In this document: piece by piece, positions 5,992 through 6,779 of the stretch
Numbering within the stretch: position 1 is the first letter of the stretch
Layout of the letters: each line of letters begins with the position of its first letter
Assembly (NCBI GenBank): GCA_017853785.1
Contig: JAFMIX010000119.1
Coordinates: 1-6,779, forward strand
Length of the DNA stretch: 6,779 bases
Direction of reading: 5' to 3'
Source: Verrucomicrobiales bacterium
Lineage (GTDB): Bacteria; Verrucomicrobiota; Verrucomicrobiia; Limisphaerales; JAFMIX01
Position numbers and translations under genes: made by a program
Notes under the pieces: model-generated
Database searches by the model: none
What the model was told of the DNA's origin: nothing
Seen by the model: only the letters and a program-made list of their open reading frames with translations

Positions 5992-6779
5992 TCAATTAGC
6001 ATCTCTCCCAACGCGGTGACCTTTAGCTCCGTAAAACGCCACATAGGCGTAGGCAAGCATCGGGACGATGAAGGAAATCTGAAGATTCTTGGTTGCGTCT
6101 GCGATCCACCCTTGCAATGGCGGCAGAATCGCCCCGCCGAGGATTGCCATCACCAGCAGCGAGGAGACTTGGCTCTTGTAGATGCCCGTGCCCTCCAACG
6201 CCAGCGAGAAGGTGTTGGACCAGCCGACCGAAGTGAACAACCCCACCGCGACCACGCACCACATCGCCACCTTGCCCCCGGCCAGAATCGCCGTCAGCAG
6301 CAGCAGCACCACCGTCGAGGAGAAAATCACCAGTGTGCGCGCGGCTTGCGCGCGGCCGAACTGGAACAGCACCCAGCACAGGCCGATAAACGGCAGGTAA
6401 AGTTTGAACACCGCCCAGTCCGCCCGGAACGATTCACCCCACAGCGTGAAGATTTCACCGACCGACTTACCTTGCAGAGCTTCCATCGGACAGCTTTTTG
6501 CCGCCCAGAGCAGCAGATACGCCAGCAAGGGGATGACGACGAGGAGCGTTTGTTTGTTAACTTTTTTCATCTCGCTGAGCTCCACCGCGCCCATGAATCG
6601 CCCGATCATCAGGCCGCCCCAGTAGATTGCGACATACTTGCTCGCATCCACTTCTGATAAGCCGGCCACGCTCGGTTGCCCCAGGAAATTGATGATGGCG
6701 CTGCCGACGGCGACCTCGCCACCCACATACATGAAGATGGCAATGACGCCGAGCACCACGTGCGGAAATTTCAACGCGC
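5992..6779 (-). CDS. FucP/GlcP-type sugar:cation symporter (MFS), C-terminal part; 5' end beyond window
   Basis: This is the C-terminal portion of an inner-membrane sugar symporter of the fucose/glucose-galactose branch of the major facilitator superfamily. The frame is open to the right edge; the TTG at 6774 lies inside the conserved FPHVVLGVIAIFMYVGGEV stretch and is not the true start, so the first half of the protein (about six helices) is missing. Numbering from that TTG, family signatures are YVGGEVAVGSAIINFL (16-31), IYWGGLMIGRFMG (50-62), FSLALEGTG (189-197) and ILGGAILPPLQGWIAD (211-226). Hydrophobic segments lie near 6-31, 46-64, 77-92, 122-138, 145-166, 168-190, 203-222 and 232-250. 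That is eight, where six are expected after the central loop, so about 70 extra residues with two helices seem inserted between the second and fourth canonical C-terminal-half helices. It is the first visible gene of the minus-strand group and is followed after 22 nt by the kinase. Substrate is probably a neutral hexose. Confidence 0.88.
   Translation of the reverse strand, partial: ALKFPHVVLGVIAIFMYVGGEVAVGSAIINFLGQPSVAGLSEVDASKYVAIYWGGLMIGRFMGAVELSEMKKVNKQTLLVVIPLLAYLLLWAAKSCPMEALQGKSVGEIFTLWGESFRADWAVFKLYLPFIGLCWVLFQFGRAQAARTLVIFSSTVVLLLLTAILAGGKVAMWCVVAVGLFTSVGWSNTFSLALEGTGIYKSQVSSLLVMAILGGAILPPLQGWIADATKNLQISFIVPMLAYAYVAFYGAKGHRVGRDAN

Noticed and set aside
6016..6657. Plus-strand open frame of 213 codons
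   Set aside because: Antisense to the symporter; its His/Gln/Arg-rich translation is typical of the reverse complement of hydrophobic membrane-helix codons.

Overview
The window is a compact minus-strand glycan-catabolism locus of six genes. In transcription order, from right to left, they are: a sugar:cation symporter of the FucP/GlcP branch of the major facilitator superfamily (5' part lies beyond the right edge); a ROK-family sugar kinase; a secreted formylglycine-type sulfatase of family S1; a small single-pass membrane protein of unknown function; a secreted protein of the GH71/GH99-like group; and a secreted GH92-type alpha-mannosidase (3' part lies beyond the left edge). There are no RNA genes, mobile elements or CRISPR arrays that I can see, and no gene-free stretch above 300 bases.

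Organism (inference): the G+C content is moderately high, none of the five visible start codons has a well-placed Shine-Dalgarno sequence, and there is no SusC/SusD pair beside the hydrolases. The combination of a FucP-type symporter, a ROK kinase with a DSGATTTK phosphate motif, an S1 sulfatase and secreted GH92/GH99-like enzymes is most like Verrucomicrobiota (Pedosphaera/Limisphaerales-like), with Planctomycetota or Lentisphaerota as alternatives. No phylogenetic marker is present.

Layout: transporter (5992-6779) - 22 nt - kinase (4926-5969) - 107 nt - sulfatase (3361-4818) - 233 nt - membrane protein (2603-3127) - 10 nt - GH99-like (1267-2592) - 4-nt ATGA overlap - GH92 (1-1270). The three promoter-distal genes are tightly packed and probably co-transcribed. 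The 233-nt gap, which carries nested inverted repeats, may separate them from the transporter-kinase-sulfatase group or tune their expression.

Working model (inference): a sulfated, alpha-mannose-containing glycan (sulfated alpha-mannan, or N-glycan-like material) is desulfated by the S1 enzyme, cut by the GH99-like enzyme and trimmed by GH92. The released monosaccharide, probably mannose, enters through the FucP-like symporter and is phosphorylated by the ROK kinase. The substrate is guessed from gene company and has not been shown.
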